A DNA stretch of 64,000 nt, from positions 6,814,501 through 6,878,500 of the forward strand of contig CP141146.1 in NCBI GenBank assembly GCA_035235625.1, given 5' to 3'. The DNA comes from Saururus chinensis. Taxonomy: Eukaryota > Streptophyta > Magnoliopsida > Piperales > Saururaceae. Below the pieces are notes generated by a model. It had not been told where the DNA came from and made no database searches. It saw nothing but the letters and a program-made list of their open reading frames with translations. Positions 59,880 through 64,000 of this stretch are shown here, piece by piece. Both the position numbers and the translations under genes were made by a program. The first letter of the stretch is position 1. Every line of letters begins with the position of its first letter.

Positions 59880-60368
59880 GTATCACAAATATTAATGTGC
59901 TTTTAGTATTAAATATTACTAAAAATACTTCAACAAGTATTACGGCTACACCTTGAACATTTGACCATAGTCACTATGAAATAAGAAAATTATGACAAAT
60001 AAGTTTTAGTTACATATGCTCATAATAGACAACATTAATATTTTCCTCTCTTTATGTACACATAATCACTAAAAAGCTGCAGAAAATAAAAACTCACTTA
60101 AGCAACATTACTATCTACTTCTTCATTTTTTTTTCTTTACATGTTTATAAATCACTTATAAAAGAACTATTCTTTACCTTAGTATGCCTCTAAAAAATTC
60201 CAAAATACATGTAAAAAGATATACATTTTGTAAGCTGAGGATGGTCTCAATGTCATGCTTCAACTTTTAAAAAAATATATAATCATTCTTTTGTAAACTG
60301 AGGTTGGTCCTCCTAATGTCATGTTTCTTTTAAAAGTATTTTTAAGTATATTAGTGTGATATCATGTT

Positions 60369-60473
60369 TACCCTCCGTCGTATACTTATAGCTCCATTTG
60401 GTTTTTCAATTGAACTAATTTTATTTCATCTTCAAAAACCAAATGAAGTTATTAATTTGGGATAAAAGAAGTA
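60369..60473. mobile_element. Stowaway-like MITE nested in hAT-like copy 3
   Basis: ACCCTCCGTCGTATACTTAT faces TTAATTTGGGATAAAAGAAG; counterpart of the MITE at 53843. Confidence 0.65.
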
Positions 60474-60838
60474 TATTAGTCTTTGTGTCTCCAATATTTT
60501 TATTTTTATAGAATATATATCATATATAAAAATTATATATTCATTACAATTTAATTAACAGGGATATATATCATGAAAAAAATTTATATAAGTTTGGGCT
60601 CATGTACATCAGCATGATCCAACACATTATAGGCCATCATATTGAGAACTGAGGGCGCAAGAAGTTATAAACTAATCTGCCTCCTGAGTTAAGTGTGTTG
60701 TTGGATCGTAATTTGATAATACACGACATTGAGGCTCATGTAGTCGTGATTGAACCTTGGCTCATATAAATGGGTTTCATATATCATATATGATATATGG
60801 TATTGATACATATATGTGATTATATGTCGTTTTATATA

Positions 60839-60925
60839 TTTCATTCATCCTTAGATTAATAGCTCCATTTGATTTTTCAAAATGAACTAATCAAATGGAG
60901 CTACTAATCTAGAATGAAGGGAGTA
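60839..60925. mobile_element. Stowaway-like MITE nested in hAT-like copy 3
   Basis: TTTCATTCATCCTTAGATTA faces TAATCTAGAATGAAGGGAG; counterpart of the MITE at 53370. Confidence 0.65.
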
Positions 60926-61242
60926 TGTCATAAATATATATTTAAATTAATAACTATATTTATATAAAATATACATATATATATTTTATTTATTTTATAT
61001 GTATTATTTATATATAATTTTAAAATTATATTTAAGTTCGAGCTCTAGTTCAAGCCGAGTAGTATTGAGTTCGAGTTTTATTCGAGCCAAGCTGAGTTGA
61101 GCAGGGGTTTACTCGAACTCGGCTCGAGCCTATTCGAGCTTGAGTTGAGTTCGAGCCAAGCCCGATTCGAGTTGAGCCTAATTCGAATCGAGCTAGGCCC
61201 GTTCAACAAGCTAGATCGGCTCGTTAACAGCCCTATGTACAG

Positions 61243-61440
61243 CGATCGATCGCTTTAGAAAATACGAAAACAGTTCACCAATTGATCGATTATTAAAGGA
61301 AACGATCGATCAATAGTAGAAAAGAATTATACGTAAAAACACGTAAAACTTTTCTAAGAGTTATTGATTGGTTAATGACTTTATTGATCAGACTGAGCAA
61401 TCAATCGATTAACACACTGATCAATCGCTTGACGCTTTTA
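61243..61440. repeat. GATCGATC-rich segment
   Basis: CGATCGATCGC, AATTGATCGATT, CGATCGATCAATAGTAG, AATCAATCGATTAAC and CTGATCAATCGCTTGAC occur within 200 bp, similar to 14640-14915. Confidence 0.6.
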
Positions 61441-64000
61441 TGATAAAAACTCAAAAGCTACATGTGTCGAGACCTTTCTCATAGACATGTCTTTCACACA
61501 CAAAAGACAATAGAATATTGAGGGAAATAGTAAGAGAGTAAAGAGTCCATTCTTCTTAAAATAAAAAATAGAAAAACTTTAGTGATGATGGTCGGACTGC
61601 TCCATATGGGTATTATACATGAGATAGCCTAATAGCATATTTTTAAATAAAAAAATAAATTCTAAGTGCTTACTTAATCAACAAAGAAGCCTACTAAAGT
61701 CTAAACTGGGAAAATAAATAAAATAAGACTATAAGACTCTCATGCTTGCCAGTTGCCCCTTCTAGGTCTCTTGGGGGACTAGCTTTTCAAGAAGCCGTAA
61801 ATTGCATCAAATAATCACTTGATAATTTATATGTCAAGTATAGTACTTTTGTTTTGAGGACCGCGTATTGAAAAAATCATGTATAAGTGGCCACCCTCGC
61901 CACAAACACATAAAATTGATGCATCCCAATTTACATGGTTTCATGTTAGGACAGAAGAGAACTGCATGGTTGGTTCTGTAACAAATAGTACTTGGGAAGA
62001 AATCTGATTATGCAGGGCTCCCAGCGCTCATATACAGCACTTCCTTGTTCTTTTCCTTCTATCAATTAACCCACTCCTTCCCACTTTTGAGTACAAGAAT
62101 AACATAGGCTCAACTTCTTGTTCCTGTATCGTTTAAACATGGACAGGCAATTGCACCTCTTAATGTGATAGGACCTCATAGTCAAATTTGCACTATCCCG
62201 ACAGCAGACATAAAGTTAGAACAGCCTGTCCATGTGAAAGAAACTATGGACGAACCCGCAACCTAGTTCGGATAGGTACGCAGGACCTGTATCACCTGCC
62301 CAATTTTTGGGGAAAGGGCATAAGCATGATGAATGATGGTGTTTCATAAATGCAGTTTACAAGCCAACACTAAGTTTTTTTTTATCTAAAGGAGGCCCAC
62401 TTTAGGAGGCCGCCTTAAGCTAAATGAGCTTCTACCCTTTGTCGATCTCTTAAAAATGAGCAGAGGCCTCACGTAAATGACTTATTTTTTTATAAGAAAT
62501 AATATAATTAATGTGTACGCAGTCGAATGGAGAATCAACGGCATGTGGGTGGAAGAGTGGATCCAAACCCGCATAAGTAGAACACGATCGAAATTGTACA
62601 GCCCTCATGTGATGTACGTGATTATTAACATGTTTCTTTTTTACTATAATGTAAATGGCTTTAACACACAAGGGTGCGTTTGGGAAAGGATTTGTCACTT
62701 GAGATTGTTAGTAAAGCCAATTTGCTAGCAATCCAAATCCCTCATAAATCATAATGGGGTCTCAAAATCTTTAATAATGCAAGAAATTTAAAATTTTTTA
62801 AATCACTTCGATTTGTGAAAATCTCCTTATGGAGGAGACTATCCTTAAATCATTGATTCTTTTTTTTTTCATCAACAGATTTCGAGATATAATTTTAAGA
62901 AATTTCTTGGTTTTGTAAGAAGATTTCACTTTGGAAACCAAAGGAGAGTTAGATTTTTAGTTTCTAAAAAAAAAATAGATGGTACAAAATACACTTTTAA
63001 ACAAATATCATATCATTTTCATGTTTAAATATCATATAGGGTTCAGGGTTAGTAATTTGAACTTTTTTAGGAATTGGAAATCTTTTTTCGCTTGTGTTGT
63101 TGGTCATTCCCTATAGAATTTATTTTCTCCCTTCATTTTTCTTAAATTGTCGTACCCTTGATTTTTCTCTTTTAATTTTGAAATTTTTTTATGAAATGAG
63201 TCTAAGGGACCTCAAAGGATATTTATAAAGGAAAAGATAAAATTTTGGTATATAACCATTAAACTAAGCAATTTTTTAGCTCATTGGTGGAAATGCTCTA
63301 ACTGTCGGCACCACTAATGTGTCAATTTCGTTTTGGTGAACAATCTTATATAATAACTTTAAATGGTAATAATCTTTTCATCTAAACTCTAGTCTACGCA
63401 TTCTTTGTAATATTTCAAAGATATTTTTGTCTACTTTATAACTCTATTTCAACACTTCATCTGAAAAAAGTTATGCTAATAAGAAGATTTAAGGTCAAAT
63501 TAATGCCCATTGATGATGTGTTAGTGGGTTACTGATAGCACATCAAGTCTAATTTCGGACGACCATAACTTCTTCATCTGAACTTTGATTTAAGCATTAT
63601 TAACTTTGTTTCAAGTTCTTTATTTTTTTTAACACTAAAATTTCATACTAAATATATAATTATAGAGTAAGTATTACAATAAAAAATCTAAAAGGTCAAA
63701 TTTATTAATTTCCATGCGGACTTAGAAAAGTATATGATGTTACATATATCATAACTTTCTTGTCTGAACTTTAATTAGCACATATTTATAGCTTATTGAA
63801 GTTCTTTTTATCTACTTTTTAATTCTAAAGTTCCAAACCCAAACTTGATCTATAGTGAAAGTGATCAAACTCATTATTTTCACATGACCAAGTTTTAAAA
63901 ATTCTTATGTGCTAGAGAGAGAGAGAGAGAAGTAAGTCTCGTCCTAGTACCTCTATTTGGCCCCTGATGTTATAGGGGTCACCCACAACTATGTGAGCCA
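61441..64000. other. AT-rich intergenic end of window
   Basis: No gene is recognised. 63390-63850 has three loose repeats of a phrase like CATAACTTCTTCATCTGAAC followed by a TTTCAAGTTCTTT-like phrase, a pattern common in retroelement DNA. A (GA)n run lies at 63915-63930. Confidence 0.4.

Larger units (their letters stand above)
59656..61235. mobile_element. hAT-like element (GAGCTCGA family), copy 3, 1.58 kb
   Basis: The ends are TAGGGGTGTTAACGAGTCG and CGGCTCGTTAACAGCCCTA. The flanks TGTACAAC (59648-59655) and TGTACAGC (61236-61243) match at seven of eight. It aligns along its length with the reverse complement of copy 2, including both nested MITEs, so the MITEs were there before the family spread. 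No transposase frame. Confidence 0.86.

Overview
The window is a piece of a plant nuclear genome, from a flowering plant. Interrupted genes with GT-AG introns, a chloroplast chlorophyll-synthesis enzyme, a cuticle alpha/beta-hydrolase, a PPR protein and dense nested transposons all point that way. The intact genes are very GC-rich, above all at third codon positions in the CHLM gene, while the DNA between them is AT-rich. That contrast suggests a monocot, but this is inference and no species is claimed.

Only three genes look functional. (1) A PLS-type pentatricopeptide repeat protein on the minus strand runs off the left edge (start codon at 1138). (2) A four-exon BODYGUARD-like alpha/beta hydrolase lies on the plus strand (28196-30746); its exons join into a 475-residue frame. 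(3) A single-exon Mg-protoporphyrin IX methyltransferase (CHLM) lies on the plus strand (43738-44655). They are not an operon and share no obvious pathway; they are islands between repeats. Broken genes are three in-frame GRAM-domain exons (2372-2971), an orphan CobW-family GTPase exon (8322-8518, minus), and a PH-domain gene copy with two stops (51994-52332, minus) carried inside a hAT-like transposon.

Layout. 1-11.1 kb: PPR gene, GRAM fragment, a 1.63-kb foldback element whose arms are palindromic tandem arrays, a CobW exon, and an inverted duplication (1150-1700 against 10558-11097) enclosing them all. 11.2-22.4 kb: a degenerate hAT-like element, a palindromic Mutator-type MITE, then an old Ty3/gypsy element (LTRs at 13402-14318 and 19524-22413) into which two other LTRs have inserted. 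22.4-27.2 kb: little recognisable. 27.2-30.9 kb: the BODYGUARD gene. 31-43 kb: Stowaway-like MITEs, copia-type LTR remnants, a 480-495-bp tandem duplication that includes the tip of a CACTA element, the CACTA element itself, and a broken minus-strand gypsy pol. 43.7-44.7 kb: CHLM. 45-61 kb: a C-rich tandem array split by two hAT-like elements (one with a captured PH gene), three more hAT-like, LTR or MITE layers, and two well-bounded copies of a 1.6-kb hAT family. 61-64 kb: GATCGATC-rich and AT-rich repeat sequence.

The most interesting structures are the foldback element with a copied local segment (5135-6764), the hAT element carrying a PH1-like pseudogene (51745-52742), and a four-copy palindromic MITE family, two copies of which keep perfect 9-bp target-site duplications. 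All family assignments come from reading the sequence by eye; no database search was run.
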